The notes under the pieces are model-generated. The model had not been told where the DNA came from. It ran no database searches and saw only the letters and a list, made by a program, of their open reading frames with translations. The translations under genes and the position numbers were made by a program. Positions 45,162-53,081 of a DNA stretch of 53,081 nt are shown here, in pieces (the stretch's first letter is position 1; every line of letters begins with the position of its first letter). The stretch lies in NCBI GenBank assembly GCA_016870485.1, contig VGBM01000012.1, positions 1 through 53,081 of the forward strand, written 5' to 3'. This DNA comes from Actinomycetota bacterium. Lineage in GTDB: Bacteria > Actinomycetota > Thermoleophilia > Gaiellales > F1-60-MAGs149.

Positions 45162-47156
45162 TCAGGCGAGGCCGCGCACCGCCGCGGCGACGGCCTCCGC
45201 CGTCATCCCGAGCTCCGCGCCGACGGTGCCGCCGGGCGCCGACGCCCCGTAGCGGTCGATGCCGATCGCCGCCCCGGCGGACCCCGTCCAGCGCTCCCAG
45301 CCCTGCGTCACGCCGGCCTCGACGGAGACCCGCCGCGTGACCGCGGCGGGCAGCACGGACTCGCGGTAGGCGGCGTCCTGCGCGGCGAAGAGCTCCCACG
45401 ACGGCATCGAGACGACGCGCAGGGCGATGCCGTCGGCGGCGAGCAGGTCGCGGGCGGCGAGCGCCAGCGACACCTCGGAGCCCGTCGCGATCGCGATCGT
45501 GTCGGGCGCGCCCGACGGGGCGTCGGCGAGGACGTACGCGCCACGGGCGAGCCCCGCCGCGGGGGCGAGCTCGGCGCGGTCGAGGGTGGGCAGGTTCTGG
45601 CGCGAGAGCACGATCGCCACCGGGCCGGCGCGGTGCGTCTGGGCGACGCGCCACGCCTCGACGGTCTCGTTGGCGTCGCCGGGGCGCAGCACCACGAGGT
45701 TGGGCATCACGCGCAGCGCCATCAGGTGCTCGATCGGCTGGTGCGTCGGGCCGTCCTCGCCGACGTAGACCGAGTCGTGCGTCCAGACGTAGGTGACGGG
45801 CAGGCCCGACAGGGCCGCGATCCGGACCGCGCCGCGCATGTAGTCGGAGAAGACGAGGAACGTCGCCCCGAACACCCGCAGGCCGCCGTGCAGCGCCATC
45901 CCGTTGAGGACCGCGCCCATGCCGTGCTCGCGGATCCCGAAGTGCAGGTTGCGGCCGCCGAAGTCGCGCTCCGAGACGCCCAGCCCGTCGGCGATGTGCG
46001 TGTTGTTCGACGGGGCGAGGTCGGCGGAGCCGCCGACGAGCTCGGGGATGCGGGCCGCCAGCGCGTTGATCGCCTTGCCGGACGCGACGCGCGTGGCGAT
46101 CCCCTTGGGGTCCGCCTCGAAGACCGGCAGGTCGGCATCCCAGCCGTCCGGCAGCTCGCCGACCAGCACGCGCTCGAGCTCGGCCGCGAGCTCGGGATGC
46201 GCGTCGCGGTAGGCGGCCATGCGGGCCTCCCACTCGGCCTTGAGCTCGTGGCCGCGGGCCGTGGCGTCCATGTGCGCGGCGACCTCGTCGGGCACCAGGA
46301 ACTGCTCATGCTCGGGCCAGCCGTAGGCGGCCTTCGTGAGGCGGACCTCCTCCTCGCCGAGCGGGGCGCCGTGCGCCTCGGCCGTGTCCTGCTTCGTCGG
46401 GGCGCCGGGGGCGATGTGGGTGCGCAGCACGATCAGGGACGGCCGGCCCGTCTCCGCGACCGCGGCGTCGAGGGCCGCGCGCACGTCGTCGAGAGTCCAG
46501 CCGTCCTCGAGGCGCTGCGTGTGCCAGCCGAGCGCGGCGAAGCGGGCGGCGACGTCCTCGGAGAAGGCGAGGCCGGTGTCGCCCTCAATCGTGATGCGGT
46601 TGTCGTCGTAGACGAACGTCAGCTTGCCGAGCCCGAGGTGGCCGGCCAGGGATGCGGCCTCCTGGGCAACGCCCTCCATCAGGTCGCCGTCCGAGCAGAT
46701 GCCGAGCACGCGGTGGTCGACGATCTCGTGGCCCGGCCGGTTGTAGCGGGCGGCCAGCATGCGCTCGGCGAGCGCGAAGCCGACGGCGTTGCCGATGCCC
46801 TGACCGAGCGGGCCCGTGGTGGTCTCGATGCCGGGGGTGTGCCCCGCCTCCGGGTGGCCCGGCGTGATCGAGCCCCACTGCCGGAACGCCTTGAGGTCGT
46901 CGAGGGAGATGCCGTAGCCCGCGAGGTGCAGCGCCGAGTACTGCAGGATGCAGGCGTGCCCGGGCGAGAGCACGAAGCGGTCGCGCCCCGGCCAGTGCGG
47001 ATCGGCGGGGTCGTGGCGCAGGTACTCGCGGTAGTAGAGGTACGCGATCGGCGCCAGCGCCATCGCCGTGCCCGGATGGCCCGAGTTGGCCTTCTGCACG
47101 CCGTCCATCGCGAGCGTGCGGATCGTGTCGATGGAGCGCTCGACGGTGCCGGTCAC
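45162..47156 (-). CDS. tkt: Transketolase
   Basis: A 664-residue thiamine-diphosphate enzyme of the pentose phosphate or Calvin-type carbon shuffle. The N-terminal domain has [19 protein letters not shown], the TPP/Mg motif [20 protein letters not shown], and [11 protein letters not shown]. The pyrimidine domain carries [19 protein letters not shown] and [14 protein letters not shown], and the C-terminal domain ends with [16 protein letters not shown] 47156 overlaps the stop of the small upstream membrane gene (GTGA), so the two are coupled. Length is standard. Confidence 0.96.
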   Translation of the reverse strand: MTGTVERSIDTIRTLAMDGVQKANSGHPGTAMALAPIAYLYYREYLRHDPADPHWPGRDRFVLSPGHACILQYSALHLAGYGISLDDLKAFRQWGSITPGHPEAGHTPGIETTTGPLGQGIGNAVGFALAERMLAARYNRPGHEIVDHRVLGICSDGDLMEGVAQEAASLAGHLGLGKLTFVYDDNRITIEGDTGLAFSEDVAARFAALGWHTQRLEDGWTLDDVRAALDAAVAETGRPSLIVLRTHIAPGAPTKQDTAEAHGAPLGEEEVRLTKAAYGWPEHEQFLVPDEVAAHMDATARGHELKAEWEARMAAYRDAHPELAAELERVLVGELPDGWDADLPVFEADPKGIATRVASGKAINALAARIPELVGGSADLAPSNNTHIADGLGVSERDFGGRNLHFGIREHGMGAVLNGMALHGGLRVFGATFLVFSDYMRGAVRIAALSGLPVTYVWTHDSVYVGEDGPTHQPIEHLMALRVMPNLVVLRPGDANETVEAWRVAQTHRAGPVAIVLSRQNLPTLDRAELAPAAGLARGAYVLADAPSGAPDTIAIATGSEVSLALAARDLLAADGIALRVVSMPSWELFAAQDAAYRESVLPAAVTRRVSVEAGVTQGWERWTGSAGAAIGIDRYGASAPGGTVGAELGMTAEAVAAAVRGLA

Positions 47157-47440
47157 TGGGGGTCTCCGGGCTTCGGGTCGGGATGGTGGCGGAACACGGT
47201 CCCGCGGGCCGCGCGGCGGCGGTAGATCAGGTGGCCGAGCAGCGCCCCCGCCACGCCGCCGATGGCGGCGGCGAGGTAGCCCCCGAGCCCGAGGCCGTAG
47301 ATCCAGATGCCGGCCCCGACGATCGCGAGGCCGATGGGGAACCAGACCTGCCTGATGAACGCGCCGAGCGCGAGGAAGGGCAGCGCCATGAAGACGCCGA
47401 GGCCGATCCAGATCGGCAGCATCTCGCTGGTCTCGCCCAT
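47153..47440 (-). CDS. Small membrane protein upstream of tkt
   Basis: A 95-residue protein with three hydrophobic segments (about 8-26, 31-50, 53-68) and a basic, Pro-rich C-terminus. No family was recognised. TAGGCT lies 8 nt before its ATG on the minus strand (47449-47454), which makes it the probable promoter-proximal gene of a two-gene transcript with tkt. Its role is unknown. Confidence 0.7.
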   Translation of the reverse strand: MGETSEMLPIWIGLGVFMALPFLALGAFIRQVWFPIGLAIVGAGIWIYGLGLGGYLAAAIGGVAGALLGHLIYRRRAARGTVFRHHPDPKPGDPQ

Positions 47441-47448
47441 CGGCTGTC

Positions 47449-47454
47449 AGCCTA
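47449..47454 (-). promoter_or_regulatory. Leaderless-type -10 before the small membrane gene (TAGGCT)
   Basis: Minus-strand TAGGCT ends 8 nt before the ATG at 47440, in the divergent gap to rarA. Confidence 0.4.
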
Positions 47455-47503
47455 CCCGAGGCCCCCTTGCCGCGCGGGGCCCGGTGCGCGAGCCTGTGCC
47501 CCG

Positions 47504-48802
47504 ATGAGCGACCTCTTCGCCAGCGCCGCGGACGACCACCGCCGCCTCGTCGCGCCCCTGCCGGAGCGCCTGCGCCCCGACGACCTCGACGCGATGGTCG
47601 GGCAGGCGGACCTGATCGGGCCGGGCCGCCCGCTGCGCCGCGCGATCGAGGAGGACCGGGTCGGCTCGATGATCCTGTTCGGGCCGCCGGGCACCGGCAA
47701 GACGACGCTGGCCCGGATCGTCGCCGCCCGCACGGGCGCCTCCTTCGAGGAGCTGTCCGCCGTCGACGCCGGCAAGGCCGACGTGCGCGCCGTCACCGAG
47801 CGCGCCCGCGACCGCCTCGCCGACGGCCGCCGCACGATCCTCTTCCTCGACGAGATCCACCGCTTCACGAAGGCGCAGCAGGACGCGCTCCTGCCGCTCG
47901 TGGAGTCGGGGCTGATCATCCTGATCGGCGCGACCACCGAGAGCCCGCACGTCGGCGTGATCGCGGCGCTGCTGTCGCGCTGCACCCTCTACGAGCTCCG
48001 CAGCCTCGACGACGCCGACCTCGGCGCGATGGTCGACCGCGGGGCCGACGCGCTCGGCGTCGCGCTCGAGCCCGCGGCCCGCGACGCGATCTGCCGCGCG
48101 GCGGGCGGCGACGGCCGCGCGTCCCTGAGCGTGCTCGAGGCCGCGGCGTCGGCGCGGCCCGCGGGCGACGCCCCCATCACGGAGGAGCTCGTGGCGCAGG
48201 TCGGGCGGATCCCGATCCGCTACGACCGCGAGGGCGACCTCCATTACGACGCGATCAGCGCCTTCATCAAGAGCCTGCGCGGCTCCGACCCGGACGCGGC
48301 GCTGTGGTGGATGCACACGATGCTCGAGGGCGGCGAGGACCCCCGCTACGTCGCGCGCCGCATGATCGTGTTCGCCTCCGAGGATGTCGGCAACGCCGAC
48401 CCGCGCGCCCTCCCCCTCGCCGTCGCCACCCAGCAGGCCGTCCAGGAGATCGGGATGCCCGAGGGCCGCATCCCCCTCGCCCAGTGCGCCACCTACCTCG
48501 CGCTCGCCCCCAAGTCGAACGCCGCCTACGCGGCGGGCGACGCCGCCCGCGCCGCCGTGCGCGAGCACGGCACGAAGCTCCCGCCCGACCACCTCCGCGA
48601 CGGCTCGCACTCCGGCGCGAAGGCGCTCGGCCGCGGCGTCGGCTACCGCTACCCGCACGCCGAGGGCGGCTTCGTCGCCGACCAGCGCCACCTGCCGGAG
48701 GCCGTCGGCGACGTGCGCTTCTACGAGCCCACCGAGTTGGGCTTCGAGGCGCGGCTGCGCGAGCTGCTCGACGAGCTGCGGCGACGGCGAGGCGACGCCT
48801 GA
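47504..48802 (+). CDS. rarA: Replication-associated recombination protein A (RarA/MgsA)
   Basis: A 432-residue AAA+ ATPase acting at stalled replication forks. Walker A is [18 protein letters not shown] and Walker [21 protein letters not shown], with sensor-1 [13 protein letters not shown]. The C-terminal tetramerisation region shows [39 protein letters not shown] and [19 protein letters not shown] 47504 is chosen for family fit; the frame is open further upstream without similarity. Confidence 0.95.
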   Translation: MSDLFASAADDHRRLVAPLPERLRPDDLDAMVGQADLIGPGRPLRRAIEEDRVGSMILFGPPGTGKTTLARIVAARTGASFEELSAVDAGKADVRAVTERARDRLADGRRTILFLDEIHRFTKAQQDALLPLVESGLIILIGATTESPHVGVIAALLSRCTLYELRSLDDADLGAMVDRGADALGVALEPAARDAICRAAGGDGRASLSVLEAAASARPAGDAPITEELVAQVGRIPIRYDREGDLHYDAISAFIKSLRGSDPDAALWWMHTMLEGGEDPRYVARRMIVFASEDVGNADPRALPLAVATQQAVQEIGMPEGRIPLAQCATYLALAPKSNAAYAAGDAARAAVREHGTKLPPDHLRDGSHSGAKALGRGVGYRYPHAEGGFVADQRHLPEAVGDVRFYEPTELGFEARLRELLDELRRRRGDA

Positions 48803-48889
48803 CCGAACGTCACGCGTGCGCAGTCGGCGATTCCGTGCGCCCGCGCGAAGGAGCAGGGCGTACGCATCCCCCGCGACGAGGAGAGACCC

Positions 48890-49345
48890 GTGCCCGAGAT
48901 CGGCGACATCGCCCCCGACTTCAGCCTGCTGGAGGACTACGACCAGCGCGTCACCCTGTCCGACTACCGCGGCACGAGCAAGGTGCTCGTCTTCTTCCAC
49001 CCGTTCTCGTACACCGACATCTGCGAGGGCGAGATCTGCGAGCTGCGCGACGACAAGAGCCTCGTGCCGGAGGGCGTCGAGATCCTCAACATCGCCTGCG
49101 ACGCCTGGCCGATCCGCAAGGCCTACAAGGAGCAGCTCGGCGCCAACGGCCGCTTCCTCGCCGACTTCTGGCCGCACGGCGAGGTCTCGAAGGCGTACGG
49201 CGTCTTCGACGAGGACTGGGGCACCTGCATGCGCGGCACCTTCCTCGTCGACGAGGACGGCGTGATCACCCACAGGCTCGTCAACATGGGCATCGCCGAC
49301 CGCCGCGACCAGGCGGTCTACAGGGAGTGGCTGGCCGAGGGCTAG
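48890..49345 (+). CDS. Peroxiredoxin (AhpC/TSA family)
   Basis: A 151-residue thioredoxin-fold peroxidase. The peroxidatic Cys is in the PFSYTDICEGE motif (PxxxTxxC), with a second Cys four residues later and more at IACDAW and GTCMRGT. The start EIGDIAPDFSLLEDY is typical for AhpE/BCP-like enzymes. It reduces peroxides with thiol donors. GTG 48890 has an upstream GAGGAG Shine-Dalgarno sequence. Confidence 0.9.
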   Translation: MPEIGDIAPDFSLLEDYDQRVTLSDYRGTSKVLVFFHPFSYTDICEGEICELRDDKSLVPEGVEILNIACDAWPIRKAYKEQLGANGRFLADFWPHGEVSKAYGVFDEDWGTCMRGTFLVDEDGVITHRLVNMGIADRRDQAVYREWLAEG

Positions 49346-49382
49346 CCCCCGGATCCTCACCACTGTGCCCCGGTGCCTCCCC

Positions 49383-49388
49383 TAGGCT
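49383..49388 (+). promoter_or_regulatory. Leaderless-type -10 of the carbonic anhydrase gene (TAGGCT)
   Basis: TAGGCT ends 8 nt before the ATG at 49397. Confidence 0.4.
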
Positions 49389-49396
49389 CCGGGGCG

Positions 49397-50008
49397 ATGG
49401 AGAGGCTGTCCGCCCCCGAGCTCCTCGAGCGCGTCCTCGCCGGCAACGCGCGCTGGGCCGCGGGCGACACCGAGCGCGACCTGCTCGGCGCGCCCGCCGA
49501 TCCGCTCGAGCACCTGCCGCCCGTCGCGGTGATCGGCTGCTCCGACGCGCGCGTGCCGCCGGCGGCCGTCCTCGGCGCCGCGGAAGGCGCGATCTTCACG
49601 GTCCGGCTACCCGGGCAGTACGTCGACATCCCGGTCGCGTCCGCGATCGGCTTCGCGATGACGGCGCTCGACACGCGCCTCGCGATCGTGCTCGCCCACG
49701 AGGACTGCCGCGCGGTGCACGCCGCCTACGAGGAGTACAAGACGGGCGAGCCGCCGAACCTCGCGCTCGCCCCGCTGACCGGCGCCCTGGCCGCCGGCCT
49801 GTACCGCGCGGGCGGCGCGTCCGGTGCGGACGAGGCGATCGACGTCAACGCCCGCGTGACGGCGCAGGCCCTGATCACGGAGTGCCCGTCCCTGCGCAAG
49901 TCGATCGTCGAGGGCGACGCCCAGCTGTGCGTCCTGCGCTACTCGCCCCGCACCCGGCTCGTGACGGTGCTCGAGGAGCGCGTCGTGCCCCACGCCGGCG
50001 TGCTCTAG
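49397..50008 (+). CDS. Beta-class carbonic anhydrase
   Basis: A 203-residue enzyme that interconverts CO2 and bicarbonate. Zinc ligands are the Cys of VIGCSDARVPP and the His/Cys pair of LAHEDCRAV; the catalytic Asp-Arg dyad is in SDAR. The His-x2-Cys motif carries ED where TD/NC-type residues are common. Length is normal. Its TAG stop shares the CTAG tetramer with the stop of the convergent mscS gene. Confidence 0.9.
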   Translation: MERLSAPELLERVLAGNARWAAGDTERDLLGAPADPLEHLPPVAVIGCSDARVPPAAVLGAAEGAIFTVRLPGQYVDIPVASAIGFAMTALDTRLAIVLAHEDCRAVHAAYEEYKTGEPPNLALAPLTGALAAGLYRAGGASGADEAIDVNARVTAQALITECPSLRKSIVEGDAQLCVLRYSPRTRLVTVLEERVVPHAGVL

Positions 50009-50895
50009 GCGTCGTCGAGGTCGAGCGCCGGCGCCACCGTGCGGGCGAAGCGCTGCTCCGCCACCGGGTCCGAGAAGTAGGCGATCGGCCCGTGGCGGAT
50101 CACGCCGTCCGCGTCGATCTCCTTGAGCAGCTCGATCGCGAACGACTCGAGCAGCCACTCGCGCCCGGGCGGCACGGCGCCGCGCGCGGCGATGCGGGTG
50201 AGGCTGCCGAGCGCCTCCTCCTCCTCGATCTGGAGCGACGACGAGAGCAGGTGCATCGGGCCCGAGGGCAGGAGCGTCGACAGCCGCCCGAACAGCGCGC
50301 GCCCGGCGGCGGCGTCCGAGACGTAGGCCTCGAGAACGATCTCGCGGATGCCGTTGCGGGCCACCCGCACGCCGTACATGTGCTGGTTGTGGATGCGCAG
50401 CGACTCGCCGCCGAGGCCGCGCAGCTTCGTGCTGCGCAGCGTGATCGACTCGACGACGCCGCTCATCCCCCACGGCTCGATCGTGATCGCGTCGCCGACG
50501 TCGAACCAGCGCTCCGACACCACCATCGTGCCGGCGATGACGTCGCGCAGGACGCTTTGGGCGGCGAAGCCGATGATCGCGATGAAGAGCGACACGCCGA
50601 GCACCGTCGAGCCCGCGCCGGGGAAGGCGAAGATGAAGAGCGCGAGGATGCCGGCCACGATCGCCGCGTAGCGCGACAGGGAGCGCACGACCGAGAGCAG
50701 GGTGTCCGCGCGCTTGGCCCGGCGGTGCACGTCGATGTCGCCGGAGCGGCGCCCCTTGAGGCGGCGCGACAGGAGCGCCACCGCGATGCGCGGAATCAGC
50801 CAAGCCGCGATCACGGCGCCGACCAGCACGGCGACGAGGCCGAGCCAGTTGACGCCCTGGGCCTCGAAGGCGGAGATGTCGGGGAGCGTGATCAC
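50005..50895 (-). CDS. MscS-family mechanosensitive channel
   Basis: A 296-residue membrane protein. There are TM helices near residues 15-40, 70-90 and 95-115; the last merges into the pore helix and DVIAGTMVVSERWFDVGDAI, the MscS beta-domain start. The beta domain continues with GVVESITLRSTKLRGLGGES, then a C-terminal cytoplasmic alpha/beta region. It releases solutes on hypo-osmotic shock by family role. GTG 50895 is the most likely start (ITLPDISAF); the frame extends further without TM helices. Confidence 0.85.
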   Translation of the reverse strand: MITLPDISAFEAQGVNWLGLVAVLVGAVIAAWLIPRIAVALLSRRLKGRRSGDIDVHRRAKRADTLLSVVRSLSRYAAIVAGILALFIFAFPGAGSTVLGVSLFIAIIGFAAQSVLRDVIAGTMVVSERWFDVGDAITIEPWGMSGVVESITLRSTKLRGLGGESLRIHNQHMYGVRVARNGIREIVLEAYVSDAAAGRALFGRLSTLLPSGPMHLLSSSLQIEEEEALGSLTRIAARGAVPPGREWLLESFAIELLKEIDADGVIRHGPIAYFSDPVAEQRFARTVAPALDLDDA

Positions 50896-50920
50896 CGCCC
50901 GCCCATGATGCCGGACGGCC

Positions 50921-51589
50921 TCAGGCGCGGGCCGTGCGCAGCCGCCGCTCGGCCAGGGCGCGCTCGGGGTGCGAGACGGCGGCCGCGAGGCGGGCGAGCG
51001 CGCGCTCCGCGTCGTAGGCGGTGCGACGCAGCTCGACCGCGCCGTCCTCGATGACGGCCCAGGCGGCACGCGGGTCGCCGTCGAACGGGAAGCCGACGGA
51101 GCCCGGGTTGACGACCTCGAGGCCGCCGATCCGACGGCGGTGCTGCAGGTGCACGTGGCCGTGGAGGAGCGTGGGGACCTCGACGCCGGCGACCATCGCC
51201 TCGGCCTGCGGGTCGGGAGTGTCGGGGAGCAGCCGCTCCTCGTCGCCGCGCGGGGTGGCGTGCACGAGGAGCGCCGCGTGGCGCGGCAGATGCGCCTGCC
51301 CGGGCAGGCCGCCGAGCCACGCGACGCGCTCGGCGCCGAGCCGGTCGGCCGCCCAGTCGCCGATCGCGTCGCCGCCCTCGGCGATCATGCGGTCGGTGTT
51401 GCCGCGGATCGCCACGGCGGGCCGGGGGTCGTCGCGCAGCCGGTCGACGCACGCGGCGGGCGCCGGGCCGAGGAACGCGTAGTCGCCGCCGAGGATCAGG
51501 CCCTCGCAGCCGAGGGCGTCGGCCTCGGCGAGGACCGCCTCCAGGGCGTCCACGTTGCCATGGATGTCGAACAGGACCGCCTCGCGCAC
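50921..51589 (-). CDS. Calcineurin-like metallophosphoesterase
   Basis: A 222-residue single-domain phosphoesterase of the YfcE/MJ0936-like group. Metal motifs in order: LFDIHGNVDAL, LGGDYAFLGP (GDxxxxGP), IRGNTDRM, LVHATPRG and LLHGHVHLQHRR, with NPGSVGFP. The substrate is unknown. It starts with GTG 51589; TACGCT ends 6 nt upstream. It is followed 26 bases later by mscS on the same strand. Confidence 0.9.
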   Translation of the reverse strand: MREAVLFDIHGNVDALEAVLAEADALGCEGLILGGDYAFLGPAPAACVDRLRDDPRPAVAIRGNTDRMIAEGGDAIGDWAADRLGAERVAWLGGLPGQAHLPRHAALLVHATPRGDEERLLPDTPDPQAEAMVAGVEVPTLLHGHVHLQHRRRIGGLEVVNPGSVGFPFDGDPRAAWAVIEDGAVELRRTAYDAERALARLAAAVSHPERALAERRLRTARA

Positions 51590-51595
51590 GCCCCG

Positions 51596-51601
51596 AGCGT
51601 A
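51596..51601 (-). promoter_or_regulatory. Leaderless-type -10 of the phosphoesterase gene (TACGCT)
   Basis: Minus-strand TACGCT ends 6 nt before the GTG at 51589. The divergent oxidoreductase gene has the same hexamer at the same distance. Confidence 0.5.
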
Positions 51602-51675
51602 GGGCAGATCCGGTTGCGAATGGGTTACGCCGCAGCGGCGGGGGTCGCGGCCCGCGGTGCCGTCCGCATCCGCTC

Positions 51676-51681
51676 TACGCT
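51676..51681 (+). promoter_or_regulatory. Leaderless-type -10 of the FAD oxidoreductase gene (TACGCT)
   Basis: TACGCT ends 6 nt before the GTG at 51688, mirrored by the phosphoesterase promoter at 51596-51601. Confidence 0.5.
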
Positions 51682-51687
51682 GCCCGC

Positions 51688-52815
51688 GTGACCACGGTGC
51701 TCGTGATCGGCGGCGGGATCATCGGCTGCTGCATCGCCGACGCCCTCGCGGAGGCCGGCGTCGCGGTCGAGGTGCTGGAGCGCGACCGCATCGCGTCGGG
51801 ATCGTCGGGGCTCGCCGTCGGAGTCGTGGAGTCGCAGTACACGGACCCCGGCTGGATCGACCTGCGCGTGTTCGCCCGCCGCGCCTTCGACGTGCTCGCC
51901 GCGGAGGCCGAGATCGGCTTCGTGCGCTCCGGCTACCTGCGGCTCGGCTACACCGCGGACGACGTCGAGCGGTTCGCGGGCAGCGTCGCCCACCAGCGCA
52001 CGCTGGGCGTCGAGGACGCTCGCGTCGTCGACGTCGACGAGATCCGGGGGCTGGTGCCGGCGCTGCGCACCGACGACGTCGCCGGCGGGCTGTGGTGCCC
52101 GAGCGACGGCTACGTCGACCCGCACCTGGCCACCGTCGCCTTCGGCGAGCGGGCCCGCGCCCGCGGCGCGCGCATCGTCGAGGGCTGCGCCGTCACCGGC
52201 GCCGACCGCGCGGACGGCGTCTGGCGCCTTGCGACCACCCACGGCGAGCGCCGCGCCGACGTCGTGGTCAACGCGGCGGGCCCGTGGGCGCCGCAGGCCG
52301 CCGCGCTGCTCGGCGCCGCGAGCGACGTGTCGCCGCAGCGGCGCTCGGCGATCCAGGTGCACCTCGCCGAGCCCCTCCCCTACGTGCACCCCTTCACGAT
52401 GAACTACATCCCCGGCGTCAACCCGTACGGGGCGTACGTGCGCCACGAGTCGGCCGACCGGCTGATCTGCGGCCTGCACTCGGAGGACCTGCTCGACCCG
52501 CCGAGCAACCCCGACGACTACCCGCGCGGCGTCACGCAGGACTGGCAGGAGCAGCTCGCCGGGCAGCTCGCGGTCCGCTTCCCCGGGCTCGCGGACGGCA
52601 TGGCGTTCGGCGAGGGCTGGTCCGGGCTGTACCCGTGCCGCCCGTCGCGCGAGCCGTCGATCGGCTGGCGCCGCGACGCGGACGGCGTGATCGACGCCGT
52701 CGGCTTCGGCGGCGGCGGCCTCCAGTCGGGCCCGGCCGCGGGCGCGATCGTGCGCGACTGGCTGCTCCACGACGCGCCCGTCGCGATCCCGAGCGCCGCG
52801 TCGCTCGCCCCGTAG
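51688..52815 (+). CDS. DAO-family FAD-dependent oxidoreductase
   Basis: A 375-residue flavoenzyme of the D-amino-acid/sarcosine/glycine oxidase group. The dinucleotide-binding start is VLVIGGGIIGCCIADALA with a terminal LERD acidic residue. A second FAD contact is DVVVNAAGPWAPQAAAL, and the C-terminal FGGGGLQSGPAAGAI closes the site. The substrate (an amino acid or amine) is not predictable. It ends 6 bases before the stop of a GntR/FCD regulator gene on the opposite strand; co-regulation is possible but unproven. Confidence 0.88.
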   Translation: MTTVLVIGGGIIGCCIADALAEAGVAVEVLERDRIASGSSGLAVGVVESQYTDPGWIDLRVFARRAFDVLAAEAEIGFVRSGYLRLGYTADDVERFAGSVAHQRTLGVEDARVVDVDEIRGLVPALRTDDVAGGLWCPSDGYVDPHLATVAFGERARARGARIVEGCAVTGADRADGVWRLATTHGERRADVVVNAAGPWAPQAAALLGAASDVSPQRRSAIQVHLAEPLPYVHPFTMNYIPGVNPYGAYVRHESADRLICGLHSEDLLDPPSNPDDYPRGVTQDWQEQLAGQLAVRFPGLADGMAFGEGWSGLYPCRPSREPSIGWRRDADGVIDAVGFGGGGLQSGPAAGAIVRDWLLHDAPVAIPSAASLAP

Positions 52816-52836
52816 CCGGGCTCAGGACGCGAGCGA
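52801..52836. terminator. Bidirectional hairpin containing both stop codons
   Basis: Outer 8-bp arms TCGCTCGC/GCGAGCGA enclose a smaller CCCG/CGGG stem. The oxidoreductase TAG and the regulator TGA both lie inside. Confidence 0.5.
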
Positions 52837-53081
52837 GCGCTGGTAGTCGGCGACGTGCCGGGCCATCGCCGCGCGCGCCAGGTCCGCGTCGCCCGCGACG
52901 ATCGCGTCGACCACGGCCTCGTGCTGGGCCATCACGTCGCCGAGCGCCTCGGAGCGGTCGAGCAGGACGTTCCAGCGCCGCAGCACGTGGCTGAACAGCC
53001 ACTCCAGGGTCTGCTCGAGCATGCCGTTGCCGGTCATCGCCCAGATCTGCCGGTGCAGCTCGCGGTCGAGCGCGATCAGGG
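52822..53081 (-). CDS. GntR/FadR-family regulator, FCD domain, 3' part only
   Basis: The frame is open to the window edge; about 86 C-terminal residues are visible. They match the FCD ligand-binding domain: ALDRELHRQIWAMTGNGML, the W/R-rich helix, then VMAQHEAVVDAIVAGDADLA and MARHVADYQ. The FCD histidines that bind metal (DRELH and QHEAVVDA, plus ARHVAD) are present. The N-terminal winged helix lies outside. It probably regulates neighbouring catabolic genes. Confidence 0.85.
   Translation of the reverse strand, partial: LIALDRELHRQIWAMTGNGMLEQTLEWLFSHVLRRWNVLLDRSEALGDVMAQHEAVVDAIVAGDADLARAAMARHVADYQRSLAS

Noticed and set aside
47447..49363. 638-codon minus-strand frame opposite rarA and the peroxiredoxin gene
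   Set aside because: It spans two real genes and their gap and is rich in Val, Arg and Ala without motifs, as expected of an antisense shadow.

Overview
The window is chromosomal DNA of a very GC-rich actinobacterium. Codon third positions are almost always G or C, many genes start with GTG, and several start codons sit directly behind a -10-like hexamer, as in leaderless transcripts. The complete nuoA-N operon, DtxR-type regulator, beta-carbonic anhydrase, VapBC module and large cysteine-containing surface proteins fit an environmental member of the class Thermoleophilia (Solirubrobacter, Conexibacter or Patulibacter type). That placement is inference, since no rRNA gene is present.

Layout. 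Bases 2-11526 hold the 3' part of a giant mosaic surface protein (over 3,500 residues inside the window) and a small, apparently frameshifted relative of its C-terminal end. A VapBC toxin-antitoxin pair (11563-12224) converges on a two-subunit 3-oxoacid CoA-transferase (12238-13562). Next come tRNA-Val(CAC), a DUF4333 lipoprotein, tRNA-Ser(GGA), a two-TM membrane protein, a secreted SnoaL-like protein, MsrA and a DUF5522 protein. Bases about 16520-20230 form an accessory patch: a chimeric beta-propeller/OmpA-like secreted protein with lower GC in its first half, a 5'-truncated fibronectin III gene next to a remnant of an opposite-strand gene, and another secreted protein. Bases 20355-23654 carry a minus-strand set (OB-fold/degenerate HD protein, NAD+ synthetase, metallo-beta-lactamase-fold hydrolase). 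DUF1015 and Mrp/ApbC genes follow on the plus strand, then minus-strand DUF1028 and UPF0173 genes.

Bases 27716-42090 are a complete 14-gene nuo operon (A to N) on the minus strand encoding respiratory complex I, with nearly all genes overlapping or abutting. Opposite it runs erpA (Fe-S carrier), an S4-domain gene and an M20 peptidase gene. Complex I and Mrp are both Fe-S clients or carriers, so erpA beside nuo makes functional sense. The last part holds a DtxR regulator, a His-rich membrane protein, transketolase, rarA, a peroxiredoxin, a beta-carbonic anhydrase, an MscS channel, a metallophosphoesterase, a DAO-family FAD oxidoreductase and the 3' end of a GntR/FCD regulator gene.

No CRISPR array, insertion sequence, phage module, rRNA or origin was recognised. 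No gap between genes exceeds 300 bases; the largest (42091-42373) holds the divergent nuo/erpA promoters. The most unusual material is (i) a C-terminal domain shared by the giant protein and its neighbour, (ii) the mosaic and recombinant patch 16.5-19.2 kb, (iii) an HD domain lacking its HD dyad, and (iv) a recurrent TANNNT hexamer 6-8 nt before start codons.
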